Positions 51,446-58,601 are shown, counted from the stretch's first letter. The stretch is 61,172 nucleotides of DNA from a virus (IMGVR_UViG_3300032053_000073:1-61172); one strand, 5' to 3'. Made by a program: numbers and translations. The notes: generated by a model from the sequence alone, not told the origin.

Positions 51446-52085
51446 CGAACTCTGAATTATCTTCTTCTTTTGGTGTTCTATGCGGATGATTTTTTATCAA
51501 TGGCAAATGATCGACGCCTTTATTTTTAATCAAATCATTCCATAAAAGGTAAGTATTGCGGGTATCAGAAATAGCAGAGTGTTTTTCAGCAAATTTTCTA
51601 ATTTTCATCATATCGCAGCAGGCATGAAGATTTACGGCTGTTCTACCAGTTGCGGTTTTAATTAATTGCGTTTGTTGACCAATTGGCGATTTAAGATATT
51701 CTTGGGTCATCTTAATGGTATCTAAATACAGGTCTGCAGGAAACTCTTTATCTTTTGATCCCCATAGATTATGCAAAAAACGTTTATCGAATGATATTAT
51801 GTTATGTCCAATGATACATCTTGCATTTGGGGCCTGACCATCTTGCTCAAAAAAACGATTAACTTTATTTATGACATCAGATTTTGAAAGCCCTTTTTTC
51901 AAATCATCAATTGTTTTATTTGTTAATCTGAGGGCGTCATAACTAGCCCTTTCTGGATAATCGCATTTTACCATTTCCGTTAATTGAACTTTATCGGAAC
52001 ATCTAATTATTGATATTTCGGTAATTTCATTCAACTGGGAATTTAAACCGGTCGTCTCTAAATCCAGCACATAAAAATGCAGCAT
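51432..52085 (-). CDS. DEDDh 3'-5' exonuclease, second of two
   Basis: This 217-residue protein has Exo I YVLDLETTGLNSQ (about 5-17), Exo II IIGHNIISFDKRFLHN (about 95-110) and Exo III HSAISDTRNTYLLW (about 180-193). The four acidic residues and the catalytic His are present. It is only distantly similar to the exonuclease at 17899-18546 (different Exo II context and length of inserts), so the two are not a recent duplication. It may proofread or degrade single-stranded ends. Confidence 0.88.
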   Translation of the reverse strand: MLHFYVLDLETTGLNSQLNEITEISIIRCSDKVQLTEMVKCDYPERASYDALRLTNKTIDDLKKGLSKSDVINKVNRFFEQDGQAPNARCIIGHNIISFDKRFLHNLWGSKDKEFPADLYLDTIKMTQEYLKSPIGQQTQLIKTATGRTAVNLHACCDMMKIRKFAEKHSAISDTRNTYLLWNDLIKNKGVDHLPLIKNHPHRTPKEEDNSEFDAQE

Positions 52086-52088
52086 ATG

Positions 52089-52931
52089 TTAACTAAGCTC
52101 CTTGGGTTTGTATGATTTATTATTTAATATGTTATGTATGGAAGAATTATTTACGTGAAACATTTTGCTAAGATTTTTTATTTTAATTCCAGATGATTTT
52201 AATAATCGTATTTCATCGGCAATTTCAATATTTAGTTTGCGCGTTTTTGGTTTCCAGTTATTTATCCAGCTCATGCACTCGTTATATTTTCTTTCTAATT
52301 TTAGGTCATTGCATTTATCATAGACATAACCAATGAATTTAATGGAGTGTCTACCGCTAATTTGAATGGATTTATTATTTTTTGGTATACAGCTATCTAT
52401 TCCAAACAAATTACAAAAATTTTTAATATCAATCTTCATTTGATTTGAAACAGATGAAATTATTATACGTGGTCTTTTAATTTTATTATTAAACTTACGT
52501 ATATGGCCATCCCCCTCAAACAACCCTCTAAGAAAGCACCATTTAAGTTTATTGTTTAATTTAGGCATAGATATAGTAGAATCTTTTTTTCCAAAAGATA
52601 TTGACAACGCTTTAATTATATCTTTTGTCATGGCAATTGAGCTAACGTCTAATATGCCCCATTCTTTATTATTATATTTTTTACAATGAACTGGCAAATT
52701 AGAACTTAATGACTTACTAAAAACTTCAAGAACATAACTATCATCATATTTTAATTTAATAGTAAACCTTTTTCGTCTTATATGTCCATCCGAGGCAATC
52801 CATCCTAAAAAATACGCTTTGTCTTCTGAGTTAATTTTAGAGAAATATTGTTCATTTTTAGTATACTTATTAAGGCGATTATTGGCTACATGCGAAAATT
52901 GTTTAAAATTAGATATATCGGTCAATATCAT
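52089..52931 (-). CDS. LAGLIDADG homing endonuclease (free-standing)
   Basis: This 280-residue protein has two LAGLIDADG motifs, YFLGWIASDGHIRR (about 39-52) and FLRGLFEGDGHIRK (about 137-150), with the two catalytic Asp residues. The C-terminal 45 residues form a helix-turn-helix (LKSSGIKIKNLSKMFHVNNS). It is not inside an intein or intron. The ATG follows the TAG of the SET-domain gene directly, so it behaves like the other coupled endonucleases here. Confidence 0.9.
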   Translation of the reverse strand: MILTDISNFKQFSHVANNRLNKYTKNEQYFSKINSEDKAYFLGWIASDGHIRRKRFTIKLKYDDSYVLEVFSKSLSSNLPVHCKKYNNKEWGILDVSSIAMTKDIIKALSISFGKKDSTISMPKLNNKLKWCFLRGLFEGDGHIRKFNNKIKRPRIIISSVSNQMKIDIKNFCNLFGIDSCIPKNNKSIQISGRHSIKFIGYVYDKCNDLKLERKYNECMSWINNWKPKTRKLNIEIADEIRLLKSSGIKIKNLSKMFHVNNSSIHNILNNKSYKPKELS

Positions 52932-53417
52932 CTAACCATGCTCTTTTATTATATAGGATGGAACAACATCAAGTTTTTGATATTTTTCTTTAATTGTTTT
53001 GTTCAGATATTGATAACCGCTAATAATTTTGCGACAACAAAATTGGCCACATTTACAATTCATTTGCCATTGTTCAAGCGTATCATTTGATGATGTTGAA
53101 TAATCAAATGTTATTTCCGTATCTGCTTTAATAACATAAAGTGACAATAAGAATGCTCTAGAGCCAACAATCACAAGGCCGCAGTTTGGATTGCAGCTGT
53201 GATTAATATAGTCATCAAATCCTCCTGACGGGCCAAGAAACTTATTTTTCCCAATTTGCAAAGTATATGATTGGTCATGTTTTAAAGTATCTCGTGTAAA
53301 AAAATCACCTTTAAATTCAAATATAATTGTTTTTGCCGGGACATCAACCAATGTATTGACACCATTACCATTTGCCGTTTCAATTATTATAAGATTTCTA
53401 TTAAAAACACTACTCAT
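52932..53417 (-). CDS. SET-domain protein (putative lysine methyltransferase)
   Basis: This 161-residue protein carries the SET signature. The pseudoknot motif is YINHSCNPNCG (70-80) and the second is KADTEITFDYSTS (98-109), with the Tyr that lines the methyl channel. A cysteine-rich end follows (CKCGQFCCRK, about 121-130), as in post-SET regions. The N-terminal part (IIETANGNGVNTLVDVPA) fits the pre-core SET-N strand pattern. SET enzymes use S-adenosylmethionine to methylate lysines, and phage examples are rare. The target (host ribosomal or transcription protein, or phage protein) is unknown. The ATG overlaps the TGA of the gene at 53414. Confidence 0.85.
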   Translation of the reverse strand: MSSVFNRNLIIIETANGNGVNTLVDVPAKTIIFEFKGDFFTRDTLKHDQSYTLQIGKNKFLGPSGGFDDYINHSCNPNCGLVIVGSRAFLLSLYVIKADTEITFDYSTSSNDTLEQWQMNCKCGQFCCRKIISGYQYLNKTIKEKYQKLDVVPSYIIKEHG

Positions 53418-53665
53418 CGCAATATACCTACAAGATTTTTAACTAGCTTTATCATGGAGCATCCAGCATCATATACGGTTAGCTTTATATCTTTCCTTCC
53501 AACTAATTTGTATTTAACACCATTTGGATGAGCGTTCTTTGTCATTTCAGCGGCCTCTTCTGGTGATTCGGCAAAAATACGATATATTAGTGTTGCCGGT
53601 AATTGAGCTGTAATATGCACATCATAATACATTTTCTTTTTAATTATATTTTTTTCTTTTTTCAT
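53414..53665 (-). CDS. Unknown small protein (83 aa)
   Basis: This 83-residue protein has a lysine-rich N terminus (MKKEKNIIKKKMYYDVHIT) and a compact alpha/beta core (YRIFAESPEEAAEMTKNAHP, DAGCSMIKLVKNLVG). The ATG at 53665 has GAGG about 8 bases upstream. The family is not recognised. Its TGA overlaps the start of the SET-domain gene, so the two are coupled. Confidence 0.6.
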   Translation of the reverse strand: MKKEKNIIKKKMYYDVHITAQLPATLIYRIFAESPEEAAEMTKNAHPNGVKYKLVGRKDIKLTVYDAGCSMIKLVKNLVGILR

Positions 53666-53674
53666 TTTTCATCC

Positions 53675-54151
53675 TCACATGAAAGCAATATATAATTCCA
53701 TCTGGTCTTTTGTCAATCTAATATCATTCGGAAAATTTAATTGTTTTCCATCAAGCCAATATTCAAAGTATGTTCCATTCTTTTCTTCAAGGGCAGGACC
53801 ATCTTCTCGATGTTGTTTGCCGTTTATAAACCAAAACTTATCTCCATTGGCATATTCAATAGCAGGACCATCTTCTCGATGACATTTGCCATTTTTATAC
53901 CAAAACTTATTTCCATTGGCATATTCACAAGCAGGACCATCTTCTCGATGTAGTTTGCCGTTTTTATACCAAGACTTATCTCTATTGACATCTTCAACAG
54001 CAGGACCATCTTCTCGATGTAGTTTGCCGTTTTTAAACCAAACCTTATCTCCATTGGCATATTCAATAGCAGGACCATCTTCTCGATGTCGTTTGCCGTT
54101 TTTATACCAAAACTTATCTCCGTATTTGTCTATTTCTAATTCATTTTTCAT
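53675..54151 (-). CDS. Tandem DGPA-repeat protein (MORN-like)
   Basis: This 158-residue protein has five to six repeats of 23 residues in the first 125 positions. The consensus is HREDGPA.EYANGDK.WYKNGK; it is MORN-like in spacing and aromatic/Gly pattern. The C-terminal domain is YFEYWLDGKQLNFPND followed by LTKDQMELYIAFM. At DNA level the 69-base units are nearly identical, so the array is young. Two broken relatives lie at 38235-38434 and 38445-38630. Such repeats form beta-hairpin stacks that bind proteins or lipids. The function is unknown. Confidence 0.75.
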   Translation of the reverse strand: MKNELEIDKYGDKFWYKNGKRHREDGPAIEYANGDKVWFKNGKLHREDGPAVEDVNRDKSWYKNGKLHREDGPACEYANGNKFWYKNGKCHREDGPAIEYANGDKFWFINGKQHREDGPALEEKNGTYFEYWLDGKQLNFPNDIRLTKDQMELYIAFM

Positions 54152-54693
54152 TTTATTAATTCGTTAAATCTTTTTAGAAATAATTCTTTTGCTTGTTTTG
54201 GTGGCAATGGTGTTATTTTATTTGGCATTGGGCTATATTGATTTAAATATTCTGCCCATTCAGGATGAATTACTGCTAATAAATCTCTTGCTTCAGTAGA
54301 TAAGGCAATTAAATCTGCTAATTTAACTTCGTCAGGCTCATCTTCACTTAATCCATATTTTTTATAAATTGCCGCCTGATATTTTTTTTCACATAATCTA
54401 TACTGTTCAAATATGGATGTTTTTTTTAATGGACTAGCTATATCGCTTAAAATAGCTTCACTACAGTCATGCAATAAACCTTTTAATTTATATTTCTTTT
54501 TGCATATATCTGAGACTAATACAGAATGTTGAGCTATGGAATAAAATACTAAACAATGGCCATTAAATCTACATAAATTAGATAATGAATGAGCCATATC
54601 ATATATATCTATTTTATCAGGCTCGGGATTTAATGGAAATATTTTTTTTCCAGAAAATGTTTGAACCCAACATTCTTTATCTTTAGAATTCAT
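54148..54693 (-). CDS. HD-domain phosphohydrolase
   Basis: This 181-residue protein has motifs FYSIAQHSVLVSD (about 50-62), LLHDCSEAILSDI with the HD pair (about 73-86), and a later Asp in VKLADLIAL. These give the H...HD...D metal-binding set of HD hydrolases, in the YfbR/nucleotidase-like branch. It probably dephosphorylates deoxynucleoside monophosphates. It overlaps the dUTPase stop by one base and so belongs to nucleotide pool control. Confidence 0.8.
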   Translation of the reverse strand: MNSKDKECWVQTFSGKKIFPLNPEPDKIDIYDMAHSLSNLCRFNGHCLVFYSIAQHSVLVSDICKKKYKLKGLLHDCSEAILSDIASPLKKTSIFEQYRLCEKKYQAAIYKKYGLSEDEPDEVKLADLIALSTEARDLLAVIHPEWAEYLNQYSPMPNKITPLPPKQAKELFLKRFNELIK

Positions 54694-55271
54694 TATTTAC
54701 CTTCTGATGTAGAGCCGAATCCGCCGGTTTTCCTTACGGCATTTCTTCTAATACACTTTTCATCATACTGCTGATTGCTTAATGGAATTACTGTTACATC
54801 TAATCGTTTAACTGGAATAATTTGAGCAATCGGATCACCAAAATTAATAACTAAGTCTTTTCCTAAAGAACATACGTCTGGAAGATATTGAGCAACCAAA
54901 GTTGTTATCCCTTCCCATGATTCATCAATAATTCCGATCAGGTTATGCATGTATTTTTTTGCAAACGAGCTGCTTCGTGGATGTAGCTGATAATACCATC
55001 CATCTGGACAATATGATCGAAACCCTAATGGCACTTTAGCATATTGACCAGCCTTAATAATAATTGGGTTTCTATCTAATTGTGCCGCTCTAACATCATA
55101 CCCTGTTGCTAGTGGTTCACCTTTAGTCGGAATAAATCTTAAATCATCTTTTAAGTCTTCTCGCAATGCAAAATGAAAAAATGGTGGATCTATTTCTTTT
55201 TCAATTAGATTTATCCTATCATGTAATGATTCAATTAAATCAAATATATTTTCATTGTTTTTAAAATTCAT
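54693..55271 (-). CDS. dut: dUTP diphosphatase (dUTPase)
   Basis: This protein is about 192 residues from the ATG at 55271, which has GGGAG 6 bases upstream; an ATG two codons earlier is too close to it. The five dUTPase motifs are visible: ATGYDVRAA, HPRSSSFAKKY, GIIDESWEGI, GDPIAQIIPV and the C-terminal KTGGFGSTSEGK. It hydrolyses dUTP to dUMP, preventing uracil incorporation and supplying ThyA. It is divergent from the gene at 55310, with only 38 bases between them. Confidence 0.9.
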   Translation of the reverse strand: MNFKNNENIFDLIESLHDRINLIEKEIDPPFFHFALREDLKDDLRFIPTKGEPLATGYDVRAAQLDRNPIIIKAGQYAKVPLGFRSYCPDGWYYQLHPRSSSFAKKYMHNLIGIIDESWEGITTLVAQYLPDVCSLGKDLVINFGDPIAQIIPVKRLDVTVIPLSNQQYDEKCIRRNAVRKTGGFGSTSEGK

Positions 55272-55309
55272 AAACATCTCCCTTTATTTAACATTGAAGT
55301 ATTAACGGC

Positions 55310-55660
55310 ATGAAAACATATATCTTCATGATCCCATTACCATCAGGCCTAATATTTTCCAACAATGTAAGCCCAGGTATCCAGAAAAAACTAGAACAGC
55401 AGTTATATATCCATGAAACTATCTCTGGTCAAGAGTTTGATGATCGATTTTCTGCTGACCCAAATTATCCGGAAATAATAAAATTACAAAATCTTAGAAT
55501 ATTAGTGCTAAGAGATTTTTTTAATATAACAAATAGGAACGTAGCTTCTTTGGTTATCTTTGTCAAGCTTGGGATTTCCAGCATATTGAAAAATAATTTT
55601 GGGCCACCGGGAGCGTCATATATCGTTGAAAACCTTCACTGGGATCAATTAATTAAATAA
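55310..55660 (+). CDS. Unknown protein (116 aa)
   Basis: This 116-residue protein begins MKTYIFMIPLPSGLIFSNNV and contains a helical part (ILVLRDFFNITNRNVASLVI). It has no signal peptidase site, cysteine cluster or recognised motif. It is the first gene of the rightward block facing dUTPase. I cannot assign a function. Confidence 0.6.
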   Translation: MKTYIFMIPLPSGLIFSNNVSPGIQKKLEQQLYIHETISGQEFDDRFSADPNYPEIIKLQNLRILVLRDFFNITNRNVASLVIFVKLGISSILKNNFGPPGASYIVENLHWDQLIK

Positions 55661-55720
55661 TCAGAGCAATATTTTAACATTTAAGTTAGGCATTTTGACA
55701 TTACTTATGGACAAGGAATC

Positions 55721-56479
55721 ATGAAAAATAAGAAATTGACTGAGAAAGTAGAATTGTTTTATCGATTAGCGTCTTATGGAAATCGTTCTAACTTCCTAAA
55801 AGCTATCGCTCAGGAAAGCCCAATGACATTTCCAGGTGATAATTTAGGCCAATTATTACAAGAATTATCGATAAGGCTTAATAACTTGTCTACAAAATGG
55901 GAAGATGCAGAGCAAAAAAGCGTTCCGGAGGCTCAAAGCTTAAAAGACTATGCGCGCTCTTTCGAAAAATATATGCAATCACGATATCTTATGGGACGAT
56001 CAGAATTAGACGAAGCATCACAAGATCTTAAACGGTTTGTATCATCAACCAATTCATTACTATTAAAAGTGCCGGCTTCTATGCAATTAGATGTTAAGAC
56101 GGTAAAAGACGCGTTAGATCGAGTTGATGGTGGTATCGCAAACTTCTATAGAAACGTGGCCAATTTACCGTACGAATCAGAATCATCAAAATCTATCCCC
56201 GATCAAACTGCACCAAAAGCACCAGCACCAGCACCAGCACCAGCACCACAATCATTTCCCGTTAAAACACAAGAACAATTAAATGAATTGGCTATGAATG
56301 GTGAAATATTTTTACTAAAACCATTAGAATTAACCGGCAAATTAGATAAGCCGACACAAGATGCTCTAAATTCATTAAAAAAGAAACTTAATTTATCTGA
56401 AACTGAATCTGCAAAAAATTTAATTAATATTGTTGAAAATCGCGTAAACCTAGGTCCAAAAAATCCGTACTTAAAATAA
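55721..56479 (+). CDS. Putative virion protein with proline-alanine linker
   Basis: This 252-residue protein begins with an amphipathic helix (KLTEKVELFYRLASYGNRSN), like the one at the N terminus of the kinase-like protein at 57548 (KIDEIIKLADHFFKVAKSKK). This may be a shared virion-targeting segment. A long helical part follows (about 45-160), then a PAPAPAPAP linker (about 167-178) and a compact helical C-terminal domain (about 185-252). An AAGGA ribosome-binding site precedes the ATG. Structural role is inferred from this layout only. Confidence 0.6.
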   Translation: MKNKKLTEKVELFYRLASYGNRSNFLKAIAQESPMTFPGDNLGQLLQELSIRLNNLSTKWEDAEQKSVPEAQSLKDYARSFEKYMQSRYLMGRSELDEASQDLKRFVSSTNSLLLKVPASMQLDVKTVKDALDRVDGGIANFYRNVANLPYESESSKSIPDQTAPKAPAPAPAPAPQSFPVKTQEQLNELAMNGEIFLLKPLELTGKLDKPTQDALNSLKKKLNLSETESAKNLINIVENRVNLGPKNPYLK

Positions 56480-56500
56480 TATATAGTTTTTAAGGGAGTT

Positions 56501-56539
56501 ATGAAAGTCCCTATGCCAGCTTATGTAATTTGGTATTAA
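56501..56539 (+). other. Possible 12-residue leader peptide
   Basis: ATG 56501 is preceded by a good TAAGGGAG Shine-Dalgarno and encodes MKVPMPAYVIWY followed by TAA. A strong terminator hairpin starts 11 bases later. The arrangement is like a transcription-attenuation leader or an orphan short open reading frame. Such a short frame could also arise by chance. Confidence 0.3.
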
Positions 56540-56763
56540 CAATCTTTCTTATGGCGAGTCTGCGGATTCGCCATTTTTATTTTTAATTATAGAATTGCCT
56601 TGGCGAAGATGGCGCGCGTTTGATTGGTCGGCTGCCTATGACAATGCCATTTGCTGGGCCGTAAACCATATTTAGAAATTACTTTGAGTTCCAATGGGCT
56701 CACGATAGGTTAAAGCGTCTTTGGGGCCTTCCTGGTTCGATTATGAAAAAATACATGAAATAA
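56529..56763 (+). pseudogene. Broken GC-richer ORF of unknown origin
   Basis: One frame reads ELPWRRWRAFDWSAAYDNAI followed by CWAVNHI, then meets TAG at 56673. One base further on, in the +1 frame, the sequence continues RNYFEFQWAHDRLKRLWGLP and GSIMKKYMK, ending TAA at 56763. Both parts are rich in Trp and Arg and look like one protein split by a single-base change. The local composition is more GC-rich than the surroundings. No start codon with a ribosome-binding site is evident. It may be a decayed foreign gene, or a +1 frameshift gene. I do not recognise the family. Confidence 0.45.
56551..56579 (+). terminator. Rho-independent terminator
   Basis: A 10-base stem (ATGGCGAGTC with GATTCGCCAT, one G-T pair) closes a TGCG loop and is followed by TTTTTA. 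It lies 71 bases after the stop of the gene at 55721-56479 and would end that transcript. Confidence 0.85.
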
Positions 56764-56811
56764 GGTATAATCTGAATTAGTTTAATGTGAAATACTTAAA
56801 CATTGTTCTTA

Positions 56812-56886
56812 GGTTGATCTCGACAAAATCACTAGTCCGAGGTTGATCTCGACAAAATCACTAGTCCGAGGTTGATCTCGACAAAA
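56812..56886. repeat. 29-bp tandem repeat, 2.6 copies
   Basis: The unit beginning GGTTGATCTCGACAAAATCA is repeated head to tail at 56812 and 56841, with a partial third copy from 56870 to 56886. Each junction contains CGAG-GTTGAT-CTCG, which forms a small hairpin. The tail AAATCACTAGT of the unit reappears at 57131-57141, just after the second repeat array, linking the two arrays. Confidence 0.9.
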
Positions 56887-56970
56887 CCGTAAGGACTATA
56901 GGATTTAAGATTATCAAGAGAATTAGTGTTTTAAGAATTTTGTTCTATGAAAGTTGTTTTTAAATTAACT

Positions 56971-57130
56971 TCTCTGTTAACTCAGAGGTTCTTAGGAGGG
57001 ACAACATAGTTAACTTATTGTTTTTATTATTGTTTTCTCTGTTAACTCAGAGGTTCTTAGGAGGGACAACATAGTTAACTTATTGTTTTTATTATTGTTT
57101 TCTCTGTTAACTCAGAGGTTCTTAGGAGGG
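56971..57130. repeat. 65-bp tandem repeat, 2.5 copies
   Basis: Units start at 56971, 57036 and 57101 (the last is 30 bases). Each contains the hairpin CTCTG-TTAACT-CAGAG, then GGTTCTTAGGAGGG, a strong Shine-Dalgarno-like sequence. A second GTTAAC palindrome and an AT-rich tail follow. No reading frame follows the Shine-Dalgarno copies. The array is identical between copies, so it is recent or selected. It could be an RNA element, an origin-like iteron, or a recombination site. Confidence 0.9.
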
Positions 57131-57272
57131 AAATCACTAGTAAGCCATTGAAATTATTTGTTTAATTGTTAAGTTTTTAGTTTATTCAATTATTAAAAAA
57201 TATTTAACCACTTGATTTATTTTTTGCCATGAATAAGTTGCCTTGAACATTCACGCTGTAAAATAGAAATCA

Positions 57273-57512
57273 ATGCACCTATCACAATTTTTAGCATATA
57301 AACCGTGCTGCCCAATATGTGAATCAAAATTATCAACCAATTTGTTTTCAACTAGAAAATATCATTGTAGATATGAAGATACTAATTTGGTTTATTCGAC
57401 TAATATTAATTTTGCCTTTTCATTGGGAAAGAATAATAAACCAATTAATATAGATATAGTAATGAATTATGTTGATGATATATTTTATGGATTACGCCGT
57501 AAAACCCCGTAG
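57273..57512 (+). CDS. Small zinc-ribbon protein
   Basis: This 79-residue protein has one clear CPICESKL pair and a second Cys (CRYEDTNL) in positions 10-35. It resembles the start of the small zinc proteins at 58272-60075. Its C terminus (VDDIFYGLRRKTP) lacks the K-I-E-I-(F/Y)-E-(I/V)-F ending of those genes and runs into a hairpin (57504-57526) that contains its stop codon. It may be a truncated member of the family. Confidence 0.55.
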   Translation: MHLSQFLAYKPCCPICESKLSTNLFSTRKYHCRYEDTNLVYSTNINFAFSLGKNNKPINIDIVMNYVDDIFYGLRRKTP

Positions 57513-57526
57513 TTTAAGCTCGGGGT
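57504..57526 (+). other. Hairpin overlapping the end of the small zinc gene
   Basis: ACCCCG (57504-57509) pairs with CGGGGT (57521-57526), with an inner AG/CT continuation and a TTTAAG loop. It is not followed by a T run, so it is not a typical terminator. Similar GC-rich hairpins occur near the right ends of some IS200/IS605 elements, but no transposase or TnpB is visible here. Confidence 0.5.
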
Positions 57527-57547
57527 AATTGACAATTCAGTGAAATA

Positions 57548-58216
57548 ATGCTCATAAAGAAATATAATATCATGCGAACAAAAATAGATGAAATTATAAA
57601 ATTAGCAGATCACTTCTTTAAAGTAGCAAAATCTAAAAAATCGCCAGATAAGTCGGATGATGTTGACAATATATTAGCCGATATTGAAAAACTTGATACA
57701 TTCGCCGCAAGAAAAAAGCTTGCAGAGAAAAACTTTAAAAGATTATCATCTGGCTCATCAAGGATCGTATATAAATTAAATGATAGGTTTGTTATTAAGC
57801 TAGCTAAAAATAAAAAGGGTATAGCTCAAAATAAAACTGAATCAAACCCGGACATGAAGTCAAAATATATTAATAAGGTTGTTGAAACTGGCAAAAAATA
57901 CTTGTGGATTAAAACTTTTTATTTGGATAAAATAACCGAAAAAGATTTTGAGGAATTGACAGATGTGAATTTTAAAGATTTTGGAAATGCAATTAGTTAT
58001 GGGCTAAGAGAAATATCATCAGATGAATCAAAGAAACCTGGATGTTTTGATGATGTTAGAAAAACAAAAGTATATAAAGAGTTTGATAGGCTTGGTAAAA
58101 AATTCAAATTATTACCAGGTGATATTAGCAGAATTTCAAGCTGGGGCAAATCAGGCGATAATGTTATACTGATCGATAGCGGCCTTTCTAGAAAAGTTTT
58201 TGATAAATATTATTGA
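57548..58216 (+). CDS. Protein kinase-fold phage protein
   Basis: In this 222-residue protein the core after residue 64 has a glycine/serine loop and strand LSSGSSRIVYKL, then a lysine in VIKLAKNKKGIAQNKTE. A GDISRISSWG motif lies near 191, and LIDSGL at 208-213 sits in the place of the kinase DFG. This is a pattern repeatedly seen in large phage genomes and likely adopts a kinase-like nucleotide-binding fold. Phosphotransfer is not proven, because a canonical HRD motif is not visible. The N-terminal helix resembles that of the gene at 55721. A second ATG at 57572 is a possible start. Confidence 0.6.
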   Translation: MLIKKYNIMRTKIDEIIKLADHFFKVAKSKKSPDKSDDVDNILADIEKLDTFAARKKLAEKNFKRLSSGSSRIVYKLNDRFVIKLAKNKKGIAQNKTESNPDMKSKYINKVVETGKKYLWIKTFYLDKITEKDFEELTDVNFKDFGNAISYGLREISSDESKKPGCFDDVRKTKVYKEFDRLGKKFKLLPGDISRISSWGKSGDNVILIDSGLSRKVFDKYY

Positions 58217-58271
58217 TATGGTTTATTTTTTTATATTTTGACTTGCCGATTACGATGCTTAGAATACCTGT

Positions 58272-58601
58272 ATGTATTGTAAATTATGTAATTGCAAAAT
58301 GGATAAGGCAGAGTCGGCTTCTGGCACATATATAAACTTCAATTGCCCATGTCATAAATATTTTTTAATATATAAGCACAGTGTTTTGTATATTGAGAAA
58401 GCATATACTGAAAATTATGAAATAATATTAAATCATATAAAAAATCAAAGTCGTTTTTATTGTCGTTTAGATATTAATAATTTAGATATGAACAATATAA
58501 CTAGGAATAGCCACGCGCCTTTATTCATAACTGGTGCATTTTCATTTTCAAATTTAAATGATCTTGAAAAAAAGATAGAAATATTTGAGATTTTCCAATG
58601 A
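58272..58601 (+). CDS. Small zinc-ribbon protein, paralogue 1
   Basis: This 109-residue protein begins MYCKLCNCKMDKAESASG and has a second cysteine set (NCPCHKYF), a zinc ribbon in residues 1-40. The end reads LNDLEKKIEIFEIFQ, shared in pattern with the next three genes. The centre has hydrophobic strands. It lies 56 bases after the kinase-fold gene and overlaps the next start codon (ATGATG). The function is unknown. Confidence 0.6.
   Translation: MYCKLCNCKMDKAESASGTYINFNCPCHKYFLIYKHSVLYIEKAYTENYEIILNHIKNQSRFYCRLDINNLDMNNITRNSHAPLFITGAFSFSNLNDLEKKIEIFEIFQ

Larger units (their letters stand above)
56480..57272. other. 793-bp island without an intact gene
   Basis: Between two + strand genes lie, in order, a possible 12-residue leader peptide, a strong terminator and a broken GC-richer ORF. 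These are followed by a 29-bp repeat array, a 65-bp repeat array and about 130 bases of AT-rich sequence. No intact coding sequence, tRNA or recognised noncoding RNA is seen. It is the only stretch of this size in the window without a gene. Confidence 0.85.

Noticed and set aside
16226-52931. Group I or II introns carrying the endonucleases
   Set aside because: The flanking genes are complete on their own, and I see no split exons or intron core structures; the endonucleases sit at stop codons instead.
53679-54167. + strand frames opposite the DGPA-repeat gene
   Set aside because: They are shadows of the 69-base repeat; the - strand frame has the start, the terminal domain and the neighbouring overlaps.
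56735-56765. tRNA gene around GGTTCGATT
   Set aside because: The T-loop-like sequence has no matching stem, anticodon arm or acceptor stem nearby.
56812-57130. CRISPR array
   Set aside because: The repeats are directly adjacent without unique spacers of constant length, and each array has fewer than three full copies.
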